Assembly: GCF_004402785.1 (NCBI RefSeq)
Contig: NZ_SOFP01000010.1
Coordinates: 62,001 to 126,000, forward strand
Length of the DNA stretch: 64,000 nucleotides
DNA from: Cryobacterium algoritolerans
GTDB taxonomy: Bacteria; Actinomycetota; Actinomycetes; Actinomycetales; Microbacteriaceae
Reading direction: 5' to 3'
Each line of letters begins with the position of its first letter. The stretch's first letter is position 1. Under the pieces are notes generated by a model. It was not told the origin of the DNA, did not search any database, and saw only the letters and a list, made by a program, of their open reading frames with translations. Shown one piece after another: positions 7,426 through 15,991 of the stretch. A program made the translations under genes and the position numbers.

Positions 7426-9585
7426 CTACTTGCGCTTGCGGCGTCGCGCGGCGGACGGCCGGGACTGTGGCGGGGTCACGCCGACCATGGGCGTTGGCCG
7501 CACGGGGATCTCCTTGGTCGCGGGCGCGAGCGGCCTGCGTGGGATCGGACGGGGGCGCACGGGCTCGCCGCGACGGTCCTGACCCGGAATCGGCCGGGAC
7601 CGGCGGCCGTAGATGAGCTCCGAGGAGTCGAGCAGCCACGGCACGAGCGAAATGGTGACACCGTGCACGAGCATGAGCTTCTGGCGCAGGCGGCGGGCCT
7701 TGTGGTTATGGAGCAGGTTCTCCCACCAGTGTCCGACGATGTAGATCGGGGTGTAGATGGTGATGACCTCTGAACCGTGGTCTTCGCGGCGATCCTTGAT
7801 GTAGCTGATCAGGGGCCAGCTGATGTCACGGTAGGGCGATTGCACGATCCGCAACGGAACCTGGATGTTCTGCCTGACCCAGTCGCGCTTGAGCTGCTTG
7901 GTCTCCTGCTCGTCGATGGAGATGTGCACGGCCTCGATGCCCTCGTGGCGGGCGGCGATCGCATAGTCGAGCGCCTTGAGCACCGGCTTCTGCATCTTGC
8001 CGACGAGTACGATGGCGTGGTCACCCTGGGAGCCGAAGGTGGTCTCCGGGTCGACCTCGATCTCCTTGGCGACGTCCCGGTAGTACCGGTTGACTCCGAG
8101 CATGAGCGTGAAGAGCACGGGCATCATCACGAAGACGAGCCAGGCGCCGTGGGTGAACTTGGTGATGGTCACGACGATCAGCACGACGCCGGTGAGCAGC
8201 GCGCCGAAGCCGTTGATCGACAGGCTTGCGATGATCGAGCCGCGGTTCGGCGGATTCGTCTTGAGCAGCGTGAGCCAGTGCTTCACCATGCCGGTCTGGC
8301 CGAGGGTGAACGACACGAAGACGCCAATGATGTACAGCTGGATCAGCACCGTGAGGTTCGCCTGGTAGACGATCATGATCAGGCAGGCGAACAGGGCCAG
8401 GAGCAGCACGCCGTTCGAGTAGATCAGGCGGTCGCCGCGGGTGCTCAGCGACTTGGGAGCGTAGGAGTCCTTGGCCAGGACCGAGCCGAGCAGCGGGAAA
8501 CCGTTGAACGCCGTGTTGGCCGCCAGGAGCAGCACCGCCGCGGTCGCGGCCTGAAGCACGAAGAACATGATCGAGTTGTTGCCGAAGGTGGCGGCCGCGA
8601 TCTGGGCGATCAGGCTCCGCTGCGGCGAGGTCGCACACTCATCCCAGCCGATCAGGTCGCAGGGGTTCTCCGCGTAGTGCACCTTGGCGATCAGGGCGAG
8701 CGCCGTCAGGCCGACAAACATCGTAATGGCGATCCCGCCCATCAGCACGAGGGTGCGCTGCGCGTTCTTGACCTTCGGATGTTTGAATGCCGGCACCCCG
8801 TTGGCGATCGCCTCGACGCCGGTGAGGGCGCTGCAGCCGCTTGCGAACGAGCGCAGCAGGAGCAGGATGAAGGCGGACTGCGCAAGGTTCTGGGCCTGCA
8901 CGTCGAACCCCGCCGACTCGGCGACGGGCGCGTCGCCAAGGAGTACCCTGACGAGACCGACGACCACGAGCAGGAACACGGTCGCGATGAAGAGATAGGT
9001 CGGGATGGCGAACGCCTTGCTCGACTCGGCGACGCCGCGGAGGTTGACCGCCGCGAGCAGGATCACAAAGATGACGGCGATTTCAACCCGGAAATTGACC
9101 AGCATCGGCAGCGCTGAAATGATGTTGTCCACGCCGCTGGCAACCGAGACCACCACGGTCATCACGTAGTCGACGAGCAGGGCGGAGGCCACGAGCAGCC
9201 CGGCCTTTTCGCCGAGGTTCTTTGAGGCAACCTCGTAGTCGCCGCCGCCGGAGGGGTAGGCCTTGATCAACTGGCGGTAAGACGCGACCACCACGACCAG
9301 GAGGAGAACGACGACGGCCGCGACCCATGGGGCGAAGCTCAGGAACGCGAGTCCGCCGAGGGTGAGGATCATCAGGAGCTCTTGCGGCGCGTACGCCACG
9401 CTCGACAGCGGGTCGCTGGCGAAGATCGGCAGGGCAAGGTGCTTGGGCAGCAGCTGGCCCTCGAGGTGCTCGGTCGAGAGCGGGTCGCCGATGATCCATC
9501 GCTTGGGCGATCGTGTTTCTGGCGCGGGGCCGGTTCCCTCTGGTGTCACGAGGGACGACACTACTCCCTTGCACACGGCTGTCAA
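7426..9585 (-). CDS. APC superfamily permease (amino acid/potassium-type transporter)
   Basis: A large membrane transporter of about 700 residues: twelve or so hydrophobic helices in the first 480 residues, then a soluble C-terminal domain of about 200 residues ending in a basic Pro/Arg-rich tail. Seen: FASDPLSSVAYAPQE (TM1 break, APC family), AYPSGGGDYEVA, and LTGVEAIANGVPAF. The C-terminal domain (ALDYAIAARHEGIEAVHI) resembles a UspA-like regulatory fold. Substrate is not predictable; close relatives are annotated as amino acid permeases. The start is uncertain: the open frame begins at TTG 9585, but an AAGGGAG motif sits inside it, making GTG 9561 or GTG 9549 possible. Confidence 0.85.
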   Translation of the reverse strand: MTAVCKGVVSSLVTPEGTGPAPETRSPKRWIIGDPLSTEHLEGQLLPKHLALPIFASDPLSSVAYAPQELLMILTLGGLAFLSFAPWVAAVVVLLLVVVVASYRQLIKAYPSGGGDYEVASKNLGEKAGLLVASALLVDYVMTVVVSVASGVDNIISALPMLVNFRVEIAVIFVILLAAVNLRGVAESSKAFAIPTYLFIATVFLLVVVGLVRVLLGDAPVAESAGFDVQAQNLAQSAFILLLLRSFASGCSALTGVEAIANGVPAFKHPKVKNAQRTLVLMGGIAITMFVGLTALALIAKVHYAENPCDLIGWDECATSPQRSLIAQIAAATFGNNSIMFFVLQAATAAVLLLAANTAFNGFPLLGSVLAKDSYAPKSLSTRGDRLIYSNGVLLLALFACLIMIVYQANLTVLIQLYIIGVFVSFTLGQTGMVKHWLTLLKTNPPNRGSIIASLSINGFGALLTGVVLIVVTITKFTHGAWLVFVMMPVLFTLMLGVNRYYRDVAKEIEVDPETTFGSQGDHAIVLVGKMQKPVLKALDYAIAARHEGIEAVHISIDEQETKQLKRDWVRQNIQVPLRIVQSPYRDISWPLISYIKDRREDHGSEVITIYTPIYIVGHWWENLLHNHKARRLRQKLMLVHGVTISLVPWLLDSSELIYGRRSRPIPGQDRRGEPVRPRPIPRRPLAPATKEIPVRPTPMVGVTPPQSRPSAARRRKRK

Positions 9586-9662
9586 ATCTGTGGGAGGTTG
9601 CCTCGGACACGGCGTGGCGTCCGCGTGTCGCGAGCGGTTCCGGACGAGCCTCGGCGACGTCC

Positions 9663-10106
9663 CTACCCGGGGTGCGTGGCGTCGATCACGCGCCAGAGCG
9701 AGCGCCGCAGGGCCTCGAGTTCCTCGATGCTCATCCCGAGCCTGTCGATGACGCGCGGCGGGATGCTTCGGGCCTCCTCACGGAGCCGAAGGCCGTCCAC
9801 GGTCAGTGCCACGTCGAGCATCCGTTCGTCACGATCGTTGCGTGTGCGGGTGACCAGCCCGCTTGCCTCGAGTCGCTTGAGCAAGGGGGAGAGCGTGGCC
9901 GGTTCGAGGCGGAGCTCGGTGGCGAGGTCTGTGACCGAGCGCGGGCTGCGCTCCCAGAGGGCCAGCATGACCAGGTATTGCGGGTGCGTGAGACCGTAGG
10001 GCTCGAGGATGGGCCGGTAGATGCCGATGACGCTGCGGGATGCGATCGCGAGCGCGAAGCAGACCTGGTCTTCCAGGCGGAGCAGATCGGGGGCGTCCTC
10101 CGTCAT
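9663..10106 (-). CDS. MarR family regulator, OhrR-like
   Basis: A 147-residue winged-helix regulator. The N-terminal LEDQVCFALAIASR closely resembles the OhrR signature in which the Cys senses organic hydroperoxides; TDLATELRLEPATLSPLLKRLEASGLVTR is the recognition-helix region and RDERMLDVALT the wing. ATG 10106 starts the homologous region (GTG 10115 is an alternative, nearer the AAGGGGAG motif). The classic OhrR target, an ohr peroxiredoxin, is not adjacent. A MarR-type palindrome lies 28 bp upstream, so it is probably autoregulated and may control the divergent small gene. Confidence 0.88.
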   Translation of the reverse strand: MTEDAPDLLRLEDQVCFALAIASRSVIGIYRPILEPYGLTHPQYLVMLALWERSPRSVTDLATELRLEPATLSPLLKRLEASGLVTRTRNDRDERMLDVALTVDGLRLREEARSIPPRVIDRLGMSIEELEALRRSLWRVIDATHPG

Positions 10107-10134
10107 GTGCGGCACCGCTCCCCTTCCGGATTTG

Positions 10135-10148
10135 ATTAGTACACTAAT
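10135..10148. promoter_or_regulatory. MarR-type operator
   Basis: ATTAGTACACTAAT is an inverted repeat (6-bp arms, 2-nt centre) of the shape bound by MarR/OhrR dimers. It lies between the divergent MarR gene and the small CxxC gene, and ends just before the latter's likely start, where binding would block transcription. Confidence 0.65.
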
Positions 10149-10152
10149 GATC

Positions 10153-10419
10153 ATGACACGTGCCGATAAAGGGGAACGAGACGGCAGTGGCCTGGTCGGC
10201 GTTGTCGGTTGGCTCAACCGCACCCTGCTCCCGTGGATCGGGCCGCCGCCCCTCGGCCCGTATACGACGGTGACGGAGACGGAAGAGGCTGCGGCGAAGT
10301 CCGAGGCACGCTGCCCGATCTGCTCCGAGCTGATGAGCCTGCACGAGATCGACCGCTCGGGGGAGCGCACGCAGGTCTATCACCCCACCCCGGAGCAGGT
10401 CGCCGAGCGATCGGCCTGA
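10153..10419 (+). CDS. Small CxxC-containing protein of unknown function
   Basis: An 88-residue predicted cytosolic protein, divergent from the OhrR-like regulator. It has one CPIC motif followed by SELMSLHEIDR in the C-terminal half and a short hydrophobic segment (GVVGWLNRTLLPWIG) near residue 20 that may be amphipathic. I do not recognise the family. TACACT within the MarR operator could be its -10 element, which would make the ATG at 10153 nearly leaderless; ATG 10147 is an alternative. The cysteines and the regulator suggest a redox or metal link, but this is inference. Confidence 0.55.
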   Translation: MTRADKGERDGSGLVGVVGWLNRTLLPWIGPPPLGPYTTVTETEEAAAKSEARCPICSELMSLHEIDRSGERTQVYHPTPEQVAERSA

Positions 10420-10429
10420 TCGGGCCGGG

Positions 10430-10500
10430 TCTCGACAGGCTCGACCACCGGTGGTCGGGCTTGACCCGGTGGTTGGGCTCTTGATCACCCGGGCCGGGGC
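10430..10500. repeat. REP-like palindromic repeat region
   Basis: One copy of the dispersed motif (TCTCGACAGGCTCGACCACC) is followed by its own inversion, producing the perfect 16-bp palindrome CGACCACCGGTGGTCG (10442-10457) and further degenerate copies. It lies between the convergent small gene and padR and may act as an intrinsic or structural terminator. Confidence 0.75.
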
Positions 10501-10529
10501 TCACCCACCGGGGCCGTTCTCGGGCTTGG

Positions 10530-11153
10530 TCAATGGCTGAGGGAAGCGAGGATGCCCGCTCGCACCTCGGCAAGCTGACGACGCAGCTCCGGCACGGTGG
10601 TGGCCGGAACGCGGGACCTGGCGGCGCTGCGGCGCAGGTCCGCCCGCAGCTGCTGGCGGAACTCGTTGAGCACCAGGTCTGCCTCGTGCAGGGCCCGGTT
10701 CGACTCGAGTCGGGTCGCTGCCCCCGGCTCGTTCGTCGCCTCGGGGGGCGTGGCTGCGCCGTCGTCCCTGGCCTGGCGTTTGGCCGAGGCAAGGTCGGCC
10801 CGCAGGCTCTTCATCGCCTCGGTGACACCGAAGCGCACCTCGTCAGCGAGGCGTCGCACCGAATCGGTCACCTCGGTCTCGATCGCGTCCAGGTCGCCCT
10901 CGCGGGCCAGAAGCTCGGCGCGGCCGGCGGCGGTGATCTCGTAGACGGTCTTGCGGCCATCCGTTGCCTTGGTGACGAGGCCCTCCTCCTCGAGCTTGGC
11001 CAGGCGCGGGTAGATCGTGCCCGCGCTGGGAATATAGGTGCCGCCGAACCGGTCGCTGAGCGCCTGGATCAGCTCGTAGCCGTGCCGGGGCTGTTCGGCG
11101 AGCAGGCTGAGCAGGTAGAGCCGGAGGCTGCCGTGGGCGAAGACGGGAGTCAT
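10530..11153 (-). CDS. PadR family transcriptional regulator
   Basis: A 207-residue regulator with the PadR winged helix at the N-terminus: LRLYLLSLLAEQPRHGYELIQALSDRFGG, then SAGTIYPRLAKLEEEGLV and the wing GRKTVYEITAAGR. The C-terminal 110 residues are charged and probably coiled-coil, used for dimerisation. The start overlaps the DUF4097 stop (ATGA, 11150-11153), so the two form one operon. Two PadR-type palindromes upstream of the DUF4097 gene imply autoregulation. Confidence 0.92.
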   Translation of the reverse strand: MTPVFAHGSLRLYLLSLLAEQPRHGYELIQALSDRFGGTYIPSAGTIYPRLAKLEEEGLVTKATDGRKTVYEITAAGRAELLAREGDLDAIETEVTDSVRRLADEVRFGVTEAMKSLRADLASAKRQARDDGAATPPEATNEPGAATRLESNRALHEADLVLNEFRQQLRADLRRSAARSRVPATTVPELRRQLAEVRAGILASLSH

Positions 11154-11998
11154 GCCGAGGCCTCCCCGGTAGCGGGGGAGTCGGCCGTTCCATCCGTCGC
11201 CCGGCGCACGACCGAGACGTCCCCGGAGACCGAGTTCGCGTGCAGGTCGAGCCAGGTGCCGTCGAGGCTGCCCGTGCTGGACTCGTAGCCCTTGCCGAAG
11301 GTGCCCCTGATGGTCTGGTCGTCGAGCTGCAGGGTGCCGGACACCGTGTTGAGGTGATACCGGGTGGCCACGTCCGAGCCGAGCCGCACGGTCAGGTTGC
11401 CGCTGACGGTGTTCGTGTTGATCGTGTCAGGCGTGCCCTCGATGTCGAGGAATACGTCGCTGGTGACGCCGTCGAGGCTGAATCGGCGGATGCTGCCGCT
11501 GGCGGTGACGTCCCCGGAGACGGTGTGCGCGGTGATGTCGCCCACGTGGCCCCGCACCGACAATTCGCCGTTCACGCTGTTGAGTTCGAGGTCGCCGGTC
11601 ACGCCGTCAACCACGACGTCGCCGGTGATCGTGCTCAACCGGGCGCCGTTGCCCAATCCGGAGATCAGGGCTTCGGCCGAGACGACCCCGAACTTGAGGG
11701 CCACGTCGCGCGGGACCATGATGCTGATGTCGGCCTTCGCGGTGCCGCGGAACGACGCGAACACCTCGATGAAGTTGTCCCAGCGGAGCTGGGGATGGTC
11801 GATCTCCAGCGTGTCGCCATCGAGCGAGATCTTCAGGTCCTTGCCGCTCACGCTGTGCACCTCGACCTGGGTGACCGGCTCGTCATGGCCGATCACGTCG
11901 ACCTTCCCGCCGATCATTCCGACCTTGAGTTTGCGGACGAGTTCGATGTCGATCACCTTGGTCTGCCCAGGGGCAACCAGCCATTTCTCCAGTGCCAT
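11150..11998 (-). CDS. DUF4097 family beta-strand repeat protein
   Basis: A 282-residue protein made of repeated short beta strands of the 'VNGDVTVDGVTGDLELNSVNG' kind, which form a right-handed beta-helix-like fold in DUF4097/adhesin-like proteins. It lacks a signal peptide or membrane segment, so it is predicted cytosolic. ATG 11998 is preceded by AAGGAGAA. It is the first gene of the operon with padR; DUF4097-PadR pairs are common in actinobacteria. Its role is unknown; envelope-stress sensing is a guess. Confidence 0.85.
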   Translation of the reverse strand: MALEKWLVAPGQTKVIDIELVRKLKVGMIGGKVDVIGHDEPVTQVEVHSVSGKDLKISLDGDTLEIDHPQLRWDNFIEVFASFRGTAKADISIMVPRDVALKFGVVSAEALISGLGNGARLSTITGDVVVDGVTGDLELNSVNGELSVRGHVGDITAHTVSGDVTASGSIRRFSLDGVTSDVFLDIEGTPDTINTNTVSGNLTVRLGSDVATRYHLNTVSGTLQLDDQTIRGTFGKGYESSTGSLDGTWLDLHANSVSGDVSVVRRATDGTADSPATGEASA

Positions 11999-12053
11999 TG
12001 CGTTCTCCTTCGTTCGTGGCGGCATCCGTCGGAGGACTGCCGAAATCCGGTAT

Positions 12054-12067
12054 CGCGATATATCGCG
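12054..12067. promoter_or_regulatory. PadR operator copy 1 (perfect palindrome)
   Basis: CGCGATATATCGCG is a perfect 14-bp palindrome 56 bp upstream of the DUF4097 start. PadR regulators commonly bind ATAT-centred palindromes. Its AT core also lies where a promoter -10 could sit. Confidence 0.75.
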
Positions 12068-12080
12068 TCTAATGAGATTC

Positions 12081-12094
12081 ACGATATATCGCGT
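12081..12094. promoter_or_regulatory. PadR operator copy 2
   Basis: ACGATATATCGCGT repeats the same CGATATATCG core, centred 26 bp from copy 1. Two copies so spaced could bind two PadR dimers on nearly the same DNA face and shut off the DUF4097-padR promoter. Confidence 0.72.
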
Positions 12095-12225
12095 TTAGCC
12101 GGGGCGCAACCCCGGCATACGAGCTTTTCACTGCCGTGCGCGTTGGGCGGATATACTTTCGAATAGTTATCCACAGGACGTGATATTCACTCAGATTTAT
12201 GTTCACATGTCGGTATTCTCGTGGT

Positions 12226-13490
12226 ATGGATTCACCGGCAGATCAGCTCAGGCAGGCAGCGGAGACCGTCGCGCGTCTGGGCTGTTCCAGCGCCGATCTG
12301 GAGGCCCTGCCTGATGCTGCGGTGCTGACGGGTCAAGCCCCGACCGTCCTGCGGGTTTCCCGCCCGGTCACCTGCCTGGTCTCCTGCCTGGTCTCCTGCC
12401 CGGTTCAGGCGCTCCCGGGTCGTGGCAGGCGCTGATAGCGCGCGCCGTGGCCGCCGGCACGCTCTCCGTCGATGCCGCGGAGTCGATCCGGAAGAGCCTG
12501 GGAGACATCGATACCGCTGTCACCGCGGACAAACTCTTTACCGCCCTCACCCGGCTGCTTGCGGGTTCATCGCTCTGGAATGCGGACGAGTGCTTCAAAC
12601 AGGCCAGGCGGATGCGTGAAGACGTTGACGAGGCCGGCATCGCCGCCCGGGAGAAACAGGCCTACGACGACCCCCGCAGCACCGAACAGATCACCGCGGA
12701 CTCCTTCGTGCAACTACTCAAAATCGCCGGCGAAGTCGAACCCGGAAAAATGCTCGGCGGCCGCCGCCCTGCCGTGCGCGTCATCGTCACCCACAAAGAC
12801 CTCACCAACGCCAACACCCGCGCCAGCGATGCCAGTGCCCGTGCCCGTGCCGGCGACAGTCCCAGTCCCAGTCCCAGTCCCAGTCCCAGTGCCAGTGCCG
12901 GTGCCGGTGCCCGTGCCGGCAACGCAGCCGACTCACCGGCCGGCACTTCTCCCTCAACTCCCGCAGAAACCGCTGCATCCTCTCCACCGGTCGGCCACGG
13001 CTACCTTGAGGGCAGTCCCGCCCCGATCTCCCTCGCCACCATCGAACGACAACTCCGCGACACCGCGCGCGGGATCCTCTTCAACGACACCGGACAAGCA
13101 CTCGACGTCGGACGAGAACAACGACTCTTCACCGAAAAACAACGCACCACCATGGGCGCACGTGACGGCGGCTGCCTCTGGCCCGACTGCGACCGACTGC
13201 GACCGACTGCGACCGACTGCGACCGACCACCATCCTGGACCAAAGCCCACCACCTCAAAAAATGGCTACTCGAACACGGACTCACCGACCAGGCCGACGG
13301 AATCTGCCTCTGCCACCCCCACCACCTACTCCTCCACAACACACACTGGGAAATCCTCCGCAACGCCAACACCTACCGGTTCACACCACCTGCGACACTC
13401 GACCCGGAACAAACCCTCATTCCACTCCCCAGCAAGACCCACCTCAAGCTCGGCCAGGACAAGGCGGTCGGCGAGAAGCAGACCGACTAG
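12226..13490 (+). pseudogene. DUF222/HNH endonuclease (13E12 family), disrupted
   Basis: Remnant of a DUF222-HNH protein (usually 400-500 residues in one frame). The N-terminal piece from ATG 12226 (SPADQLRQAAETVARLGCSS) runs to a stop at 12435 after a repeat-derived CLVSCLVSC stretch. The main body continues in another frame from about 12400 (SLGDIDTAVTADKL) to 13490, including the C-terminal HNH region (PSWTKAHHLKKW, CHPHHLLLHNTHW). Roughly 60-100 residues of the DUF222 N-terminal half are missing. Two microsatellites interrupt the rest: CAGTCC repeats in a linker and a GACTGCGACC array inside the HNH zinc/His region. The gene is therefore frameshifted and probably inactive, though 12447-13490 remains open and could be translated. 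Confidence 0.8.
13185..13224. repeat. Four copies of a 10-mer in the HNH motif
   Basis: GACTGCGACC is repeated four times perfectly. The expected protein text is WPDC followed by DRPPSWTKAHH; three extra copies (30 bp) insert ten residues in frame (RLRPTATDCD) between the Cys and the HNH helix. Confidence 0.9.
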
Positions 13491-13494
13491 TTCT

Positions 13495-13615
13495 GGTCTC
13501 GACTCGCTCGACCACCGCGGTGAGCCTGGTCGGGATGGGCTCGACCACCGGGGAGCCTGGTCGGGATGGGCTCGACCACCGGGGAGCCTCGACCACCGAT
13601 GGGCTCGGCCACCCG
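13495..13615. repeat. REP-like array with 31-bp tandem unit
   Basis: Copies of GGCTCGACCACCGGGGAG-type sequence fill the space between the HNH relic and the convergent CPBP-like gene. A 31-bp unit is perfectly duplicated at 13522-13552 and 13553-13583, then degenerates. The core GCTCGACCACCG matches the repeats at 10.4, 27.4, 29.4 and 36.8 kb. Confidence 0.85.
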
Positions 13616-13642
13616 GCGCCGGCGAACACTGTGGATGGCGGG

Positions 13643-14470
13643 TCAGTAGGGGAAGATCGCCAGCCACTCGCGGGTGTGGGCGTGCACGATCACGAGGAAG
13701 ACCACGAGGTCGAAGAGCAGATGCACGCAGACGACGTAGGTGAGTGATCTGGTGAGCTTGAACGTGTAGCCCTGCAGTAAGGCAAAGGGGAAGGTCATCA
13801 GGGGTCCCCAACTCTGGTAACCGAGTTCCCAGAGGAACGAGCAGAAGATCACCGCCTGAAGCAGGTTGGCCTGCCAGTCGGGGAAGTGGCGTCGGAACAG
13901 GGTGAATGCGACGCAGATGAAGAATAGTTCGTCCCAGATCCCGACGAAGCCCACGCCCACGAAGAGGCGCGCGATCTCATCGGGGGCCGTCACGGCGGGC
14001 CAGTTCTGGTAGGCGCCCGATCGGATGAAGTAGGTCGGGAGGATGACGTAGCCGAGGCCAACGACGATCACGAGGTACCAGCGTTCGGGGGTGTTCCAGC
14101 GCTGGCCGGTGCGAATCGGGAATCGGATCGCATGGTCGCGGTAGCCGTGGCGCGAGATCAGATAGGGGACGAGCACCGCGAGGGTGAGCACGGTGCCCAT
14201 CAACGCCATGTTGGGGTAATCGATGTTCGCCTCGACCGAGATCGTGCTGATGATCAGCAGGCCGAGTGCGACCAGCAGCAGGTCTCTGAACAGCGCCCGG
14301 TTGACGATGAAGGCCAGCGCCAGCGCCGCGACCAACAGGACGTAGCCGGGCACGGCCGCGCGCACACCGAATAGCAGCACCGCCGATGCCGACAACAGGC
14401 CGGCCGGGACCAGCCCCCAGGACACGCGCGGTGGGGCATCCGTCGCTGTGGCTGTCCTCACACTTCGCAT
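13643..14470 (-). CDS. CPBP-like (CAAX protease/bacteriocin-processing type) membrane protein
   Basis: A 275-residue polytopic membrane protein with about eight hydrophobic helices. The C-terminal half resembles the CPBP/Abi intramembrane protease family: IWDELFFICVAFTLFRR stands where EExxxR is expected, and VHLLFDL resembles motif 3 (HxxxN/D). The first Glu is Asp and the Arg of motif 1 is not in register, so protease activity is doubtful. The ATG at 14470 diverges from the M20 peptidase gene, with 56 bp between. Physiological role unknown. Confidence 0.7.
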   Translation of the reverse strand: MRSVRTATATDAPPRVSWGLVPAGLLSASAVLLFGVRAAVPGYVLLVAALALAFIVNRALFRDLLLVALGLLIISTISVEANIDYPNMALMGTVLTLAVLVPYLISRHGYRDHAIRFPIRTGQRWNTPERWYLVIVVGLGYVILPTYFIRSGAYQNWPAVTAPDEIARLFVGVGFVGIWDELFFICVAFTLFRRHFPDWQANLLQAVIFCSFLWELGYQSWGPLMTFPFALLQGYTFKLTRSLTYVVCVHLLFDLVVFLVIVHAHTREWLAIFPY

Positions 14471-14526
14471 CCCACATGGTACCGAAGCGGTCTCCGCGAT
14501 CAGGTTGCCGCCGGTAGATTCAAGCT

Positions 14527-15729
14527 GTGACCAACGTGCAGAGCGGTGTCGGGCGGGGCGGTTTCGAGTCAGGCAGTGCCGAGCCGGGCGTCGGTGACGA
14601 CCCGATCGACGTGATGCGGTGCCTCATCGGTATCGACTCGGTCAACCCCGACCTCGTTCAGGGTGCCGTGGGGGAGGCGGAGATCGCGGCCTGGTGCTCG
14701 CGCTGGCTCGCGGGCCGCGGCTTCGAGGTGCACCACCTCGAGGAGTGTCCCGGCCGGCCCTCGATCGTCGGCATCTTCCCTGGGACCGGCGGTGGCCGAT
14801 CCCTCATGCTCAACGGTCACCTCGACACGGTGGGCGTCGCGGGTTACCGCGGCGACCCGTTCGCCGGCGAGCGGCCCGACGGGCAGGTGCTCGGCCGCGG
14901 CGCCTTCGACATGAAGGGCGGCGTGGCGGCGATCCTCGTCGCGGCGGCACGGGCATCCGCTGCGGGGCTGGCCGGCGACGTGCTCGTCACGCTCGTCGCC
15001 GACGAGGAGTTCGGCAGCACCGGCACCATGGAGGTGCTTCGCAGCTTCCGGGCGGACGCGGCGATCGTGGCCGAACCGAGCGAGCTCTGCCTGACCCTCG
15101 CGCACCGCGGCTTCGCCTGGTTCGAACTCGAGCTCAGCGGGCTGGCCGCGCACGGCTCCCAGCCGGAACGCGGCATCGACGCGATCGCGCATGCCGGCCT
15201 CGTGCTGCGCGCCCTCGATGGCTTGCGCGAGCAGATCGAGGCCGGTCCGGGACATCCGCTCCTCGGGCACGGCACGGTGCGGGTCTCGATGATCCGCGGG
15301 GGCACGGATGCCGCCACCGTCGCCGCGGCTTGCACGCTCACGATCGAGCGACGCACGCTGCCCGGCGAGACCCCGGACGACGTCGAAGACGAGTTGCGCG
15401 GCGTCCTCGAGGCGATTGCCGGCCGCACCGCCGACTTCCGTTTTCGCCTCAGTCGGCTGGTGGCGCGGATGGCATTCGAGGCCGATCCGGAATGGCCGAT
15501 CGTGCGGCTGGCCACGGCCGAGGCCGACAGGGTGCTCGGGCACGCCCCGGCGACGCGCGGGGAACCGTTCTGGACGGATGCCGGGCTCCTCCACGAGGCC
15601 GGCATCCCCTGCCTGGTGCTCGGTGTGGCCGGCGGCGGGGCGCACGCCGACGTCGAGTGGGCGGAGGAGGCATCCGTGCTCCAGCTGACCGCGATCCTGG
15701 CCGGCACCATCGCCCGGTTCTGCGCCTGA
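14527..15729 (+). CDS. M20 family metallopeptidase (ArgE/DapE type)
   Basis: A 400-residue di-zinc amidohydrolase. Seen: LNGHLDTVGV (His and Asp, residues 97-106), RGAFDMKGGVAAIL (bridging Asp), ADEEFGSTGTM (catalytic Glu-Glu), VAEPSEL, and a C-terminal GGGAHADVEW His. These fit acetylornithine deacetylase/succinyl-diaminopimelate desuccinylase relatives; substrate is not predictable and no arginine or lysine genes are nearby. The start is GTG 14527 with a weak ribosome binding site. It lies upstream of the 5-oxoproline locus but is separated by a hairpin and a 262-bp gap, so it is probably a separate unit. Confidence 0.85.
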   Translation: MTNVQSGVGRGGFESGSAEPGVGDDPIDVMRCLIGIDSVNPDLVQGAVGEAEIAAWCSRWLAGRGFEVHHLEECPGRPSIVGIFPGTGGGRSLMLNGHLDTVGVAGYRGDPFAGERPDGQVLGRGAFDMKGGVAAILVAAARASAAGLAGDVLVTLVADEEFGSTGTMEVLRSFRADAAIVAEPSELCLTLAHRGFAWFELELSGLAAHGSQPERGIDAIAHAGLVLRALDGLREQIEAGPGHPLLGHGTVRVSMIRGGTDAATVAAACTLTIERRTLPGETPDDVEDELRGVLEAIAGRTADFRFRLSRLVARMAFEADPEWPIVRLATAEADRVLGHAPATRGEPFWTDAGLLHEAGIPCLVLGVAGGGAHADVEWAEEASVLQLTAILAGTIARFCA

Positions 15730-15817
15730 GCCGATCGAGGGTGCCGAGTTCGTGCGCGACGCGGTGGACGTGCACGCGGATCGGCACCTCCGGTCGTCGT
15801 GGGAGACCTGGAACACG

Positions 15818-15864
15818 GCGGGCAGATGGTCGGTCTGGTGCCTCCGGACCGACCATCTGCCCGC
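15818..15864. repeat. Long intergenic inverted repeat (possible terminator)
   Basis: Perfect 18-bp arms (GCGGGCAGATGGTCGGTC at 15818-15835 and its complement at 15847-15864) with an 11-nt loop, 88 bp after the M20 stop. A short TTTC follows but no T-run. It may end M20 transcription before the next locus. Confidence 0.8.
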
Positions 15865-15909
15865 TTTCGGGGGCTGCCGGCGGTTCACTTGCTCACTAGG
15901 CTTGCGCCG

Positions 15910-15922
15910 ATTGTTGAACAAT
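15910..15922. promoter_or_regulatory. GntR-type operator upstream of ycsG-like gene
   Basis: ATTGTTGAACAAT is a perfect palindrome of the TTGT-N-ACAA type bound by FCD GntR regulators. It abuts TATATA (15922-15927), a likely -10. The same TTGTTGAACAAT sequence, in the same orientation relative to transcription, precedes pxpA at the other end of the locus. Confidence 0.75.
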
Positions 15923-15991
15923 ATATAGGCTGTCACGAACTCAGTGACCGCCGGTGCTGAGGGCATTCCCCCACAGAGAAGTGAGCGCCCG

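Noticed and set aside
7342-9117. Open frames on the + strand opposite the APC permease
   Set aside because: The − strand frame has clear TM helices and APC motifs; the + strand text is His/Asp/Gly-rich with no family resemblance.
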